The position numbers were made by a program, and so were the translations under genes. A stretch of DNA of 22,026 nucleotides from NCBI GenBank assembly GCA_017544125.1, contig JAFYET010000099.1:1-22026 (forward strand). The letters run 5' to 3'. How positions within the stretch are numbered: position 1 is the stretch's first letter; each line of letters begins with the position of its first letter. The DNA comes from Ruminococcus sp. (GTDB lineage: Bacteria; Bacillota; Clostridia; Oscillospirales; Ruminococcaceae). Of the stretch, positions 1-7,791 are shown piece after piece. A model generated the notes under the pieces. The model saw only the letters and a program-made list of their open reading frames with translations. It searched no databases and was not told the DNA's origin.

Positions 1-42
1 ATTATGCATTATGAATTATGCATTATGCATTATAAATTATCC
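1..42. repeat. Tandem AT-rich heptamer array (6 copies)
   Basis: Six consecutive 7-base units are visible: ATTATGC, ATTATGA, ATTATGC, ATTATGC, ATTATAA, ATTATCC. The unit is the same as in the right arm of the composite repeat between fliR and flhB (19294-19326). This may therefore be one end of another copy whose rest lies outside the window. It sits just upstream of the promoter of the HD-GYP gene. Confidence 0.8.
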
Positions 43-62
43 ATATTTTTGTATATTTACCG

Positions 63-91
63 TTGACAATTTAAAAGTTTTGTAGTATAAT
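63..91 (+). promoter_or_regulatory. Sigma-A promoter of the HD-GYP gene
   Basis: A consensus -35 TTGACA (63-68) and a consensus -10 TATAAT (86-91) are separated by 17 bases. The start codon at 129 is about 30 bases beyond the expected transcription start. Both boxes match the sigma-A/sigma-70 consensus exactly, so a strong housekeeping promoter is likely. Confidence 0.9.
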
Positions 92-128
92 ACTATCGGG
101 TATCTTTATTCTGAACGGCGGTGAGGTA

Positions 129-1211
129 ATGGTAGAAAAGAGCATTCTCTATATCGGCAACAACAAGATGAACCAGTTCGTCCTCAAACAGGCTATCGGC
201 AAGGATTATAATATAATCATGCTCGGCAGCTATATGGAGGCGGTCAGCAAGACATCTGCACTTGTGGGCAGGGTCAGCGCCGTTATCTGCTGTGACGAGC
301 AGTTCTCAAACGAGATGCAGGTATACGGTGATGATTTCGTCACCAAGAAGTATTGCGATACCGTGCCGCTTATCGCCATAATGCCCAGAGAGATTGTTGA
401 GGACAATGCCTCGGCTATATACAAGGCAGGCTATAACGAGATAATCGAGATGCCCTATGACCCCACCTACCTGCGCACCAAGATGAAAGCCATTACCGAT
501 ATCTACGCCAAGGCGAGCAAGGGCAGCGGTGATGACAGTGAGGCGCTTGAAAAGCGCACCAAGGTGCTTATAAACGTGCTTTCAAACTGCTTTACGCTCA
601 TTCAGTTCGAGTCGGCAGACCACATAATACGAAGCAAGGACTTGACGCACATCATAGCCGAGACATTTGCCGAGATGTACCCCGAATACGGCATCAGCAA
701 GCAGGACGCTGATTATATAGGCGATGCCGCAGCGCTTCACGATATAGGCAAGGCGCTGATACCCCCCGCCATACTCTTTAAGGCAGGCAAGCTCACCGAT
801 GATGAGTTCCTTACCATGAAGCAGCACACAGTAAAGGGCGTAGAGCTGCTCACACGCTTCGGGCTTGACAATTCGCACAAGTTCTTTGAATATGCCTTTG
901 AGATAGCCAAGTATCACCACGAGCGCTGGGACGGCAAGGGCTACCCCGACCACCTCGAGGGCGACCAGATACCCGTTGCGGCGCAGATATACTCGATAAT
1001 CGACGTTTACAACGCCCTTATCGCCGAGCGTGTGTATAAATCGGCTATACCCTACGACCAGGCGCTTTCGATGATAAGAGAGGGCAAGACGGGCGTGTTC
1101 CCGCCCAAGGTGCTTTCAGCCTTCAACGAAAGCGAGCCTAAGATGAGAGCCTACCTCGAGCGCTCACTCAATATGAAGATAGAGACCACAGGCACTCTGA
1201 CCACTCCGTAA
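129..1211 (+). CDS. Pseudo-receiver/HD-GYP domain protein, predicted c-di-GMP phosphodiesterase
   Basis: 360 residues. Residues 5-125 have the length and hydrophobic pattern of a response-regulator receiver, but key sites are lost. The acidic pair is G10-N11, the usual Thr/Ser after strand 4 is M85, and the usual Lys before the Pro after strand 5 is M108 (EMPYDP). D56 may be the remaining phospho-acceptor. Residues 160-340 are an HD-GYP domain with HDIGK (204-208), the signature HHERWDGKGYP (263-273) and DVYNAL (292-297), so catalysis of c-di-GMP hydrolysis is likely. The start ATG follows a GGTGAGG site with a short spacer. The gene has its own promoter and terminator and stands immediately upstream of the flagellar operon, which fits control of motility by lowering c-di-GMP. 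The output and the input signal of the degenerate receiver are unknown. Confidence 0.87.
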   Translation: MVEKSILYIGNNKMNQFVLKQAIGKDYNIIMLGSYMEAVSKTSALVGRVSAVICCDEQFSNEMQVYGDDFVTKKYCDTVPLIAIMPREIVEDNASAIYKAGYNEIIEMPYDPTYLRTKMKAITDIYAKASKGSGDDSEALEKRTKVLINVLSNCFTLIQFESADHIIRSKDLTHIIAETFAEMYPEYGISKQDADYIGDAAALHDIGKALIPPAILFKAGKLTDDEFLTMKQHTVKGVELLTRFGLDNSHKFFEYAFEIAKYHHERWDGKGYPDHLEGDQIPVAAQIYSIIDVYNALIAERVYKSAIPYDQALSMIREGKTGVFPPKVLSAFNESEPKMRAYLERSLNMKIETTGTLTTP

Positions 1212-1242
1212 CGGGGCGGCTGAGTATAATAATAACAATAAT

Positions 1243-1275
1243 AAAGGTATCGCTCTTCGGGCGGTGCCTTTTTTT
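1243..1275 (+). terminator. Rho-independent terminator after the HD-GYP gene
   Basis: An 11-pair stem (1243-1253 with 1261-1271, including two G-T wobbles) closes a 7-base TTCG-containing loop and runs into seven T residues (1269-1275). It lies 31 bases after the stop codon and separates this gene from the flagellar operon. Confidence 0.9.
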
Positions 1276-1520
1276 GTCGCTTTGGAGGGGGCATGACACG
1301 CTGATAATGGAAATATTGCCTAAATTTGTTTGTTTCGTTTGTCTAAATCGCCAAAACTGTAACATATTTTTGCAGTATTTTTAATAAATTTCTGTAAGTG
1401 GCTTGATTTTTGTACCGTTATGTAGTATAATTAGTTTGGTATAATATGAATAATAAGCTAACTATCGGATGACGATTTAGTCAAAACGGTTAACCAATTC
1501 TGAAAGGGAGGAAAAAGGCT
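1276..1520 (+). other. Flagellar operon upstream region and leader
   Basis: The 309-base gap between the HD-GYP gene and flgB holds the terminator, an AT-rich stretch with TTTGTTTG-like repeats (1324-1345), the promoter at 1403-1431 and a roughly 80-base leader. The leader contains a CTATCGG heptamer that also occurs just after the first promoter, and a GGTTAACC palindrome before the flgB ribosome site AAGGGAGG (1504-1511). I found no coding sequence, no sigma-D (TAAA...GCCGATAT) promoter and no recognisable riboswitch. Confidence 0.6.
1403..1431 (+). promoter_or_regulatory. Sigma-A-like promoter of the flagellar operon
   Basis: TTGATT (1403-1408) and TATAAT (1426-1431) are separated by 17 bases. 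The 11-mer TGTAGTATAAT covering the -10 box is identical to that of the upstream promoter (81-91). No other promoter was seen before flgB, so this probably drives much or all of the operon. Confidence 0.8.
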
Positions 1521-1889
1521 ATGCTGTTTGATTCTATTGATTTCAAAGCCATGGAATCGAGCCTGAATATGCTTAATGTTAAGCAGCAGGTAATAACAAA
1601 CAATCTGGCGAATATAGATACTCCTCATTACAAAACGCAGGAGGTCAGCTTCCGTGACCTGCTCGACCGTGAGTATGAGAGCGCAAAGAGCGGCGGCGAC
1701 TATGCCTTTGAGACCTCCATACTCCAGACGGAGGATACATATTTCACCACAGACGGCAACAACGTAGATGCTGATAAGGAATCGCTCGAGCTTTACTCGA
1801 CATATCTCCAGCAGTCGTATATCATACAGAAGATGAATATGACTATCAGCAACTACCAGTATGTAATGACAAACGCTACGTTCAGATAA
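1521..1889 (+). CDS. flgB: Flagellar proximal rod protein FlgB
   Basis: 122 residues, normal for the family. FlgB forms part of the proximal rod, joined to the MS ring and FliE inside the cell envelope. The N-terminal rod signature is present (residues 12-35, with NVKQQVITNNLANIDTPHYK-like sequence), and the C-terminal segment (LELYSTYLQQSYIIQKMNM) can form the helix that packs with other rod subunits. AAGGGAGG nine bases before the ATG makes the start clear. It is the first gene of the flagellar operon, with flgC starting 13 bases after its stop. Confidence 0.95.
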   Translation: MLFDSIDFKAMESSLNMLNVKQQVITNNLANIDTPHYKTQEVSFRDLLDREYESAKSGGDYAFETSILQTEDTYFTTDGNNVDADKESLELYSTYLQQSYIIQKMNMTISNYQYVMTNATFR

Positions 1890-1902
1890 GGAGGGGTGTT
1901 AA

Positions 1903-2328
1903 GTGGCATTTCTGAATTCTCTTAATATCACAGGCTCGGCACTTACTGCCGAGAGGTACAAGACAGATGTTATACTGCAAAACATAGCAAACCAGAATGT
2001 GGCTGCTTCATCGCCCGAGGACGCTTACCAGCGCAAGCAGGTGGTGTTCCGTGAAAGACCCATGACCTTTGATGAGCGCATAATGAAGGTATACGGCGGC
2101 GGCGTGAGAGTTACCGAGACGGTCGAGCTGGGCGAGGACGTAAACCCCGTTTACGACCCCGACAACCCCCTCGCAGATGAGGACGGATACATATATATGC
2201 CAAACGTCAACAACGCCGAGGAGCAGATAGACCTGCTCGAAGCCACCCGTGCCTACGAAGCCAATCTGACGGCACTTTCGGTGGTAAAGGCAATGGCGGC
2301 CAAGGGGCTGGAAATAGGCAAGGGATAA
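1903..2328 (+). CDS. flgC: Flagellar proximal rod protein FlgC
   Basis: 141 residues, the usual size. FlgC is a proximal rod subunit exported through the flagellar type III gate. The N-terminus (NITGSALTAERYKTDVILQN) is the rod/hook family motif. The C-terminus (EQIDLLEATRAYEANLTALS) matches the conserved EATRAYEANLTAL helix. The start is GTG, chosen because GGAGGGG (1890-1896) lies six bases upstream and the N-terminus then aligns with the family. It follows flgB and precedes fliE by a 130-base structured gap. Confidence 0.95.
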   Translation: MAFLNSLNITGSALTAERYKTDVILQNIANQNVAASSPEDAYQRKQVVFRERPMTFDERIMKVYGGGVRVTETVELGEDVNPVYDPDNPLADEDGYIYMPNVNNAEEQIDLLEATRAYEANLTALSVVKAMAAKGLEIGKG

Positions 2329-2385
2329 ATAATAAATAACCAAGCTGAGCCCGAGGCTTAATAACCGCCGAGCGGGTCAGCGCAC

Positions 2386-2431
2386 ATGGGGTTGGTGTCA
2401 ACGTGGTTGACACCGTGGGCTATGCCCCCAT
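2386..2431 (+). other. Structured intergenic element, copy 1 (flgC-fliE gap)
   Basis: A perfect 8-pair stem, GGTGTCAA (2394-2401) with TTGACACC (2407-2414), has a 5-base loop. It is enclosed by an outer stem ATGGGG (2386-2391) with CCCCAT (2426-2431). An alternative small hairpin GGGC/GCCC (2417-2427) would compete with the outer stem. The same design recurs at 17950-17993 with a G-C to A-T pair exchange. It may be a cis-acting RNA or a remnant of a mobile element end; I do not recognise the family. Confidence 0.6.
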
Positions 2432-2458
2432 TAGGATATAGAATAGGAGTGATAATAA

Positions 2459-2773
2459 ATGCCGGTAGCTTTGATAACTCCCCTCGAGCCGATGAAGGCG
2501 TTGGAGCCTGTGGCAGAGCGTGCGGGAAATCTTATAAAAACAGATAAGTCGGGTCAGAGCTTTGAGCAGAGGCTCGAGAGCGCTATAAATAATGTAAGAG
2601 AGCTTGAAGAGGCTTCAAACAAGGCTTCCTATGACCTTGCTGTGGGCAAGACCGATGACACGACGGGCGTAATGCTCGCAGCCACCAAGGCACAGATAGC
2701 TATTCAGATGACTACCCAGATAACCACAAGGGCGGTCAATACATACAGAGAAATAATGCAGATGAACATTTGA
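2459..2773 (+). CDS. fliE: Flagellar hook-basal body protein FliE
   Basis: 104 residues, typical. FliE is the first exported rod component and joins the MS ring to the rod. The C-terminal half (GKTDDTTGVMLAATKAQIAIQMTTQI then TTRAVNTYREIMQMNI) shows the conserved FliE helices, ending in the AYxEIMxMxI-type tail. AGGAG (2445-2449) precedes the ATG by nine bases. It sits between flgC and fliF as in other Bacillota operons. Confidence 0.95.
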   Translation: MPVALITPLEPMKALEPVAERAGNLIKTDKSGQSFEQRLESAINNVRELEEASNKASYDLAVGKTDDTTGVMLAATKAQIAIQMTTQITTRAVNTYREIMQMNI

Positions 2774-2833
2774 TATATCTGCAAGAAGTAAGATAAGAAG
2801 TAAAAAGTAGAACGGAATGGGGAACTGCATTCG

Positions 2834-4465
2834 ATGAGTGAGAAGTTAAAAGCCGTAGGTGCCCGCATCAAGGAATGGTGGGGCGGGCTTTCGGCGTTGA
2901 TAAGGCGGCTTATTATCGTCAGCCTTGTAATAATAGTGGGTGCGGCGATAGGGCTTACCATATTCCTCAACTCCCGCACGGCGGGCTTTGTGACGCTCTT
3001 CCCCGATATGTCGGCGGAGGAAACGGCAGAGGTCTACCAGTATTTGCAGAGCGAGAACGTCGAGGTCATCATAAACAACGACGGTCAGCTCATGGTGCGT
3101 GAGGAGCAGTGGGATAACCTCGTATACGAGCTTGCAGCCAAGGGCTACCCCCAGTCTGCGCCCTCGTACTCAACATATATAGACAACCTGAGCATGACTA
3201 TGACAGATTCTGAAAAGAAAAAGCTCATAATCATGGAGCTTCAGGACAGATTGCAGACCACCATCAACCGTATTGACGGCGTAAAGACCTCGGTAGTCAC
3301 TATATCCTACCCTGAGAGCTCAAACTACGCATGGCAGCAGAACACCGAAAAGGCAAAGGCGAGCGTTACCCTGACGCTAAAGGGCAATACGCAGTTCACC
3401 TCGCAGAATGTGCAGGCGATAAAGAACCTGGTGGCATATTCCGCACAGCAGATGAGCCCCGATGACGTTACCGTAATTGATACGAGAACGGGCAAGGAGC
3501 TCGGCGGCAGCTCGGGCAATGCCGAGGAGTATGAGCTCAACTCGAGAGAGAACTACGAGCGCATTGTAAGAGAACAGATAGAGGAAAGTGTAATGAAGAT
3601 ACTTCCCAATATCTATGGCGCTGGTAATGTGGCGGCAGCGGCAGCTGTTTCGGTCAACTATGACAAGATCACCGAGGAGATGAAAAAATACTTCGAGGAA
3701 AACGGCAATATAGTTGACTGGGAAAAGATAACCTATACCGGCGACCGTGACGGAGACAATGCCCCCGGCGGCGTTACGGGCGAGGAGGACAACACAGACG
3801 TTCCCTCATACCCCAACGAGGACGAAGACGCTATACGAAACGACCCCGACTACTACGAGCACGAGGTCGACAACGCAGTAAGCTATGTCCTCACACAGAC
3901 GGAAAAGGCACAGGGCGTTCTCAATGACGCAAGTGTGTCTATAACCTTAAAGACCAAGAATCCCCTTACCGATGCCGAAAGAGACAGGGTAATAGAGCTT
4001 GTCAAGAATGCGACAAGGATATATGACCTCAACAAGATAACTGTCTATGACTGGAGAGGCACCGAGGAGAAGGAAGAATCTGACGAGAAGGTGACAACAC
4101 CGCTTGCCAAGAACTGGCTCTTCTGGGCTCTGGTGGCACTGGGCGCTATACTGATAGTAGCTATAATAATCATACTCATAGTAACTTCCAAGAGCAAGAA
4201 GAAGATCAAAGAGCTTGATAAGAAGAACAAGGAAAAGGTCAACGAGCTCGAGGAGGAGCTGGAGGATACAAGGCGGCGCTCGCTTATCGAGCAGGCTAAT
4301 GAAAACAACAAGCTGCAAAAGGAAACGGCCGAGGAGGTCAAGAAGTTCGCTATCACCAACCCCGAGCTTACTGCCGCTATCATACGCTCGATGATAAACG
4401 AGCAGGAGCTGAGCGAGCAGCAGGGTGAGGGTGAAGATGACAGCATCGGAGGAGATGATAGCTGA
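2834..4465 (+). CDS. fliF: Flagellar MS-ring protein FliF
   Basis: 543 residues, in the normal range. FliF builds the MS ring in the cytoplasmic membrane, the base for rod, export gate and FliG. A first membrane segment spans about residues 26-45 and a second about 429-450. Between them lie the ring-building domains (for example VKTSVVTISYPE and NVQAIKNLVAYSA). The cytoplasmic tail is highly charged and ends with EVKKFAITNPELTAAIIRSMI, the FliG-binding region. The ribosome site GGGGAA lies in the loop of a weak hairpin (GAATG 2815-2819 with CATTC 2828-2832). The stop overlaps the fliG start by one base (TGATG). Confidence 0.96.
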   Translation: MSEKLKAVGARIKEWWGGLSALIRRLIIVSLVIIVGAAIGLTIFLNSRTAGFVTLFPDMSAEETAEVYQYLQSENVEVIINNDGQLMVREEQWDNLVYELAAKGYPQSAPSYSTYIDNLSMTMTDSEKKKLIIMELQDRLQTTINRIDGVKTSVVTISYPESSNYAWQQNTEKAKASVTLTLKGNTQFTSQNVQAIKNLVAYSAQQMSPDDVTVIDTRTGKELGGSSGNAEEYELNSRENYERIVREQIEESVMKILPNIYGAGNVAAAAAVSVNYDKITEEMKKYFEENGNIVDWEKITYTGDRDGDNAPGGVTGEEDNTDVPSYPNEDEDAIRNDPDYYEHEVDNAVSYVLTQTEKAQGVLNDASVSITLKTKNPLTDAERDRVIELVKNATRIYDLNKITVYDWRGTEEKEESDEKVTTPLAKNWLFWALVALGAILIVAIIIILIVTSKSKKKIKELDKKNKEKVNELEEELEDTRRRSLIEQANENNKLQKETAEEVKKFAITNPELTAAIIRSMINEQELSEQQGEGEDDSIGGDDS

Positions 4466-5595
4466 TGGCAGCCAAAAGAGAAAAAGCATCCCGTGCTAAA
4501 GCCAAGGCTCAGGAGACTGAGGCGCAGGAGGAGGCTGTTGCCGCCGAAAAGCGTGAGGATAAGGTGAACGCCTTCCGCCTAAGCTCGGTAGCGACCATGA
4601 ACAAGCGCACCAAGGCTGCGGCTGTGCTGATAGCACTGGGTACGTCACCTGCCTCTGAGGTGGTAAAATATCTCCACGAGAACGAGGTGGAGACTCTCTC
4701 CGCCGAGATAGCGAGGATAAAGAGCCTTACCTCTGAGGAAAAGGAAGATATAATAAACGAATTCTACGAGATGTGTATAGCACAGAAGGCTATCACCGAG
4801 GGCGGCGAGAGCTACGCCAAGAGCGTGCTTGACAAGGCTTTCGGTGAGAAGAAGGCTGAGGACCTTATAACCCGTGCCACAAGAAAGATAGACGGCACGC
4901 CCTTCTCGTTCATAAACGAAGTTGATAACAGGAACCTGCTTATGACCTTGCAGCACGAGCACCCCCAGACGATAGCCGTAGTGCTGTCGCACGTATCGAG
5001 CGACAAGGCATCGAAGATACTCTCGGAATTCCCGAGGGAGAAGCAGATCGAGATAATCGAGCGCATATCGAATATGGACAAGGCTAACCCCGAGATAACA
5101 GCCATAGTCGAGAAAATGCTCAGAAACAAGCTGGCAGGCACCTACGGCTCGACGGCATCAGAGCCCGAGCACGGCGGCGTTCAGTATATAGCAGAGATAA
5201 TGAACCGCATCGACAAAATCTCCCAGAAGGCGGTATTCGAGAGCATGGAGGTCACAAACCCCGAGCTTGTGGGCAAGATAAAGAAGCTGATGTTCGTATT
5301 CGGCGATATCGTGAATCTGAACGATACGGAGATACAGGCATTTATCAGAGAGGCGGATACCAAGGATCTTACCGTATCCTTGAAGGCTGCATCGCCCGAG
5401 CTGCAGGAGAGGATATTCAGCAATATGTCCTCACGTCAGAAGGAGATGATACAGTCGGATATGCAGTATCTGCATAACCTGCGTATGCGTGATGTCGAGG
5501 CGGCACAGCAGAGGATAATAGACGTTATCAGAGGTCTTGAGGAAAGCGGCGATATCGTGCTCTTCAAGGGCGGCGACGATGAGATAATAGCTTAA
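4465..5595 (+). CDS. fliG: Flagellar motor switch protein FliG
   Basis: 376 residues, about 30-40 longer than usual. FliG sits on the MS ring and couples the MotAB stator to rotation. The family begins at about residue 45 (MNKRTKAAAVLIALG). Middle-domain motifs (LMTLQHEHPQTIAVVLSH) and the C-terminal torque domain (PELVGKIKKLMFVFGDIVNL, later LRMRDVEAAQQRI) are intact. Residues 1-44 form an extra Ala/Lys/Glu-rich charged segment. The upstream ATG is preferred because GGAGGAG (4448-4454) lies ten bases before it and the start overlaps the fliF stop. No ribosome site precedes Met45. Confidence 0.95.
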   Translation: MAAKREKASRAKAKAQETEAQEEAVAAEKREDKVNAFRLSSVATMNKRTKAAAVLIALGTSPASEVVKYLHENEVETLSAEIARIKSLTSEEKEDIINEFYEMCIAQKAITEGGESYAKSVLDKAFGEKKAEDLITRATRKIDGTPFSFINEVDNRNLLMTLQHEHPQTIAVVLSHVSSDKASKILSEFPREKQIEIIERISNMDKANPEITAIVEKMLRNKLAGTYGSTASEPEHGGVQYIAEIMNRIDKISQKAVFESMEVTNPELVGKIKKLMFVFGDIVNLNDTEIQAFIREADTKDLTVSLKAASPELQERIFSNMSSRQKEMIQSDMQYLHNLRMRDVEAAQQRIIDVIRGLEESGDIVLFKGGDDEIIA

Positions 5596-5608
5596 GGCGT
5601 GATGTATA

Positions 5609-6457
5609 TTGCTTAATGTGATAAACCCCGCAAATGTGACCGAAAGCACAAGGGCGGTAGAGATACCCGATGCGGTCATAGTAAAAAAGCCCCGGCCAAA
5701 AAACGACGTTTCTCTTGAAAAAGCGGGCGTTGAGACCGATAAATATGATGAGGGGACACTGCGCTCTCTCAGAGAATATTTTGAGGAGCGATACAACGAG
5801 CTTGTGAGAAACGCCAAGGAAGAATCCGCAAGGATCGAGGAGGAGTGCAAGGCACGCATAGACGCATCGCTGCGTGAGGCAAGGGAGATAGAGGAAAACG
5901 CCAAGGCGCAGGCCGAGCAGATAAAACAACAGGCAGAGGCTGAAGGCGTTCAGATAAAAGAGCAGGCAAGGCTTGACGGCTTTGAAGAGGGCAAGCGCAT
6001 AAAGGCGCAGGAAACAGAGGAGCTGTTCAAAGCCCTGACCAGACAGATAGATGAGATAAAGACAGCCCAGCAGCAGGCGTTTGATGAGTATGCCGAGCAG
6101 CTGAAATTCTTCGCAGTTGATGTGGCTGAGGATGTGGTGAAGCGAAAGGTCGAATCAGATGACCTCTACCTTGAAAACTTAGTAAAGCGTGCGCTTTTAG
6201 GCTTCAAGGACGCTGACTACATAAGCGTTACCATGAGCGAGAACCTTTCGATGCTTGCAAAAAAGCTAAAGGAAGACCGCCATTCGGCAGGGCTGCAGAA
6301 TGCAGAGTTCAAGACCAACCTTCCCGAAGGGGGAAGCGTCATACTCGAGGTAAAGGAGCAGGTGATAGACGCATCGCTCCCGGTACAGTTTGATAATATA
6401 AGAGAATACCTCAGAAACATAGACGAGAGTGACGAGGACGATGAACAGTTCATTTGA
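5609..6457 (+). CDS. fliH: Flagellar assembly protein FliH
   Basis: 282 residues. FliH is the peripheral stator-like subunit that binds the FliI ATPase and tethers it at the C ring. A long charged helix (about residues 50-155, rich in E, K, A and Q, probably coiled coil) precedes a C-terminal V-ATPase subunit E-like part (about 160-260; FFAVDVAEDVVKRKV, LVKRALLGF). The start is TTG at 5609 or GTG at 5618. Neither has a strong ribosome site (AAGG at 5594-5597), and a five-codon frame ATG...TAA (5602-5616) overlaps the start, so translation may rely on coupling to fliG. Its 3' end overlaps fliI. Confidence 0.9.
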   Translation: MLNVINPANVTESTRAVEIPDAVIVKKPRPKNDVSLEKAGVETDKYDEGTLRSLREYFEERYNELVRNAKEESARIEEECKARIDASLREAREIEENAKAQAEQIKQQAEAEGVQIKEQARLDGFEEGKRIKAQETEELFKALTRQIDEIKTAQQQAFDEYAEQLKFFAVDVAEDVVKRKVESDDLYLENLVKRALLGFKDADYISVTMSENLSMLAKKLKEDRHSAGLQNAEFKTNLPEGGSVILEVKEQVIDASLPVQFDNIREYLRNIDESDEDDEQFI

Positions 6458-7760
6458 AAAGATAATAAACCTTCGGCGTGAGATGCGCCATATGAATTTC
6501 TATACACGCCTGGGCAAGGTAGAGCAGATAGTCGGCATGATAATCGAAGTGTCGGGGCTGCTTGCAAGCATAGGCGATGTGTGCGAGATAAGGATACCCG
6601 GCAAGCCTACCGTTCTCAGCGAGGTCGTGGGCTTTCACGACGGCATAACCCAGATAATGCCCTACGATGAGACTGACGGCATAGGCTACGGCAACACCGT
6701 TTACAACACCGGCAAGAAGCTGCGGGTAATGATGGGCGATGCGCTCATCGGCAGAACTGTCGATGCCCTTGGCAGACCCATAGACGGGCTCGGCGAGATA
6801 AAGGACGGCATGATGTACCCCATCAGCGGCAAGGTGGCAAACCCCATGCGCCGCCCCGAGATAAGAGAGCCCATAACCCTTGGCGTTAAAGCCATAGACG
6901 GCATGATAACCCTCGGCAAAGGGCAGAGAATAGGCATCTTCGCAGGCTCGGGTGTCGGCAAATCGACGCTTATGGGCATGATAGCAAGAAACGTCACCGC
7001 AGATGTCAACGTGCTTGCACTTGTGGGCGAGCGTGGAAGAGAGCTTATGGAGTTCTTAAAGAAGGACTTAGGCCCCGAGGGTCTGAAGCGCTCGGTAGTC
7101 GTGGTGGCAACATCTGATAACTCGGCAATGCTCAGAAACAAATGCGCTATGACGGCAACTGCCATAGCTGAATATTTCAAGAACCAGGGCAAGGACGTGC
7201 TGCTGATGATGGATTCGCTCACACGTTTTTGCATGGCGCAGCGTGAGATAGGGCTCTCGACAGGCGAGCCGCCTGTTGCAAGAGGCTACCCGCCGTCGAT
7301 ATACGCATCACTGCCCAAGCTGCTCGAGCGGTGCGGCAACTTTGAAAACGGCTCTATCACGGGCATATACACCGTTCTTGTCGAGGGTGATGACACCAAC
7401 GAGCCTGTTGCCGATACGGTAAGAGGTATCATAGACGGTCACATAATGCTATCACGTAAGATAGCAATGACCAACCACTACCCTGCGATAGACGTGCTGG
7501 CAAGCCTTTCAAGGCTTATGAGCTCGATAGCCACCCCCGAACAGAAGGAGTGTGCAGGGCAGATAAGAAATATGATGAGCATTTACAACGATAATATAGA
7601 CCTTATATCCATTGGCGCATATAAATCAGGCTCAAACCCCGAGCTTGACAAGGCGATAAAGAAGATAGATGCTATAAACGCTTTCCTGATGCAGAAGGTC
7701 GATGAGAAGTTCTCATTTGACGAGACGGTATCTGAAATGAAGCGCATAGTCAAGGGGTAA
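6441..7760 (+). CDS. fliI: Flagellum-specific ATPase FliI
   Basis: 439 residues from the ATG, standard for FliI. It is the hexameric ATPase that energises and times loading of export substrates. Walker A AGSGVGKS is at residues 168-175, and Walker B LLMMD ends at D258, followed by SLTRF. VGERGREL and the PPVARGYPPSIYASLPKLLERCG block are typical. An in-frame GTG at 6429 would add four residues. The ATG at 6441 gives a better family N-terminus, although its GAGG (6434-6437) is close. The gene overlaps the 3' end of fliH by 17 bases, which suggests translational coupling. Confidence 0.95.
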   Translation: MNSSFEKIINLRREMRHMNFYTRLGKVEQIVGMIIEVSGLLASIGDVCEIRIPGKPTVLSEVVGFHDGITQIMPYDETDGIGYGNTVYNTGKKLRVMMGDALIGRTVDALGRPIDGLGEIKDGMMYPISGKVANPMRRPEIREPITLGVKAIDGMITLGKGQRIGIFAGSGVGKSTLMGMIARNVTADVNVLALVGERGRELMEFLKKDLGPEGLKRSVVVVATSDNSAMLRNKCAMTATAIAEYFKNQGKDVLLMMDSLTRFCMAQREIGLSTGEPPVARGYPPSIYASLPKLLERCGNFENGSITGIYTVLVEGDDTNEPVADTVRGIIDGHIMLSRKIAMTNHYPAIDVLASLSRLMSSIATPEQKECAGQIRNMMSIYNDNIDLISIGAYKSGSNPELDKAIKKIDAINAFLMQKVDEKFSFDETVSEMKRIVKG

Positions 7761-7791
7761 AGTGTAAAAAAGCATAGAGAAGATGGTATAA

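Noticed and set aside
582..953. Long antisense frame over the HD-GYP gene (and similar antisense frames across the operon)
   Set aside because: These follow the codon structure of the + strand genes, have no ribosome sites or promoters, and show no recognisable domains.
1280..1440. Sigma-D/sigma-28 flagellar promoter
   Set aside because: No TAAA plus GCCGATAT-type pair with proper spacing was found; only the sigma-A-like boxes fit.
1432..1520. c-di-GMP riboswitch in the flagellar leader
   Set aside because: The HD-GYP neighbour made this attractive, but none of the GEMM-I or GEMM-II core motifs is visible in the roughly 80-base leader.
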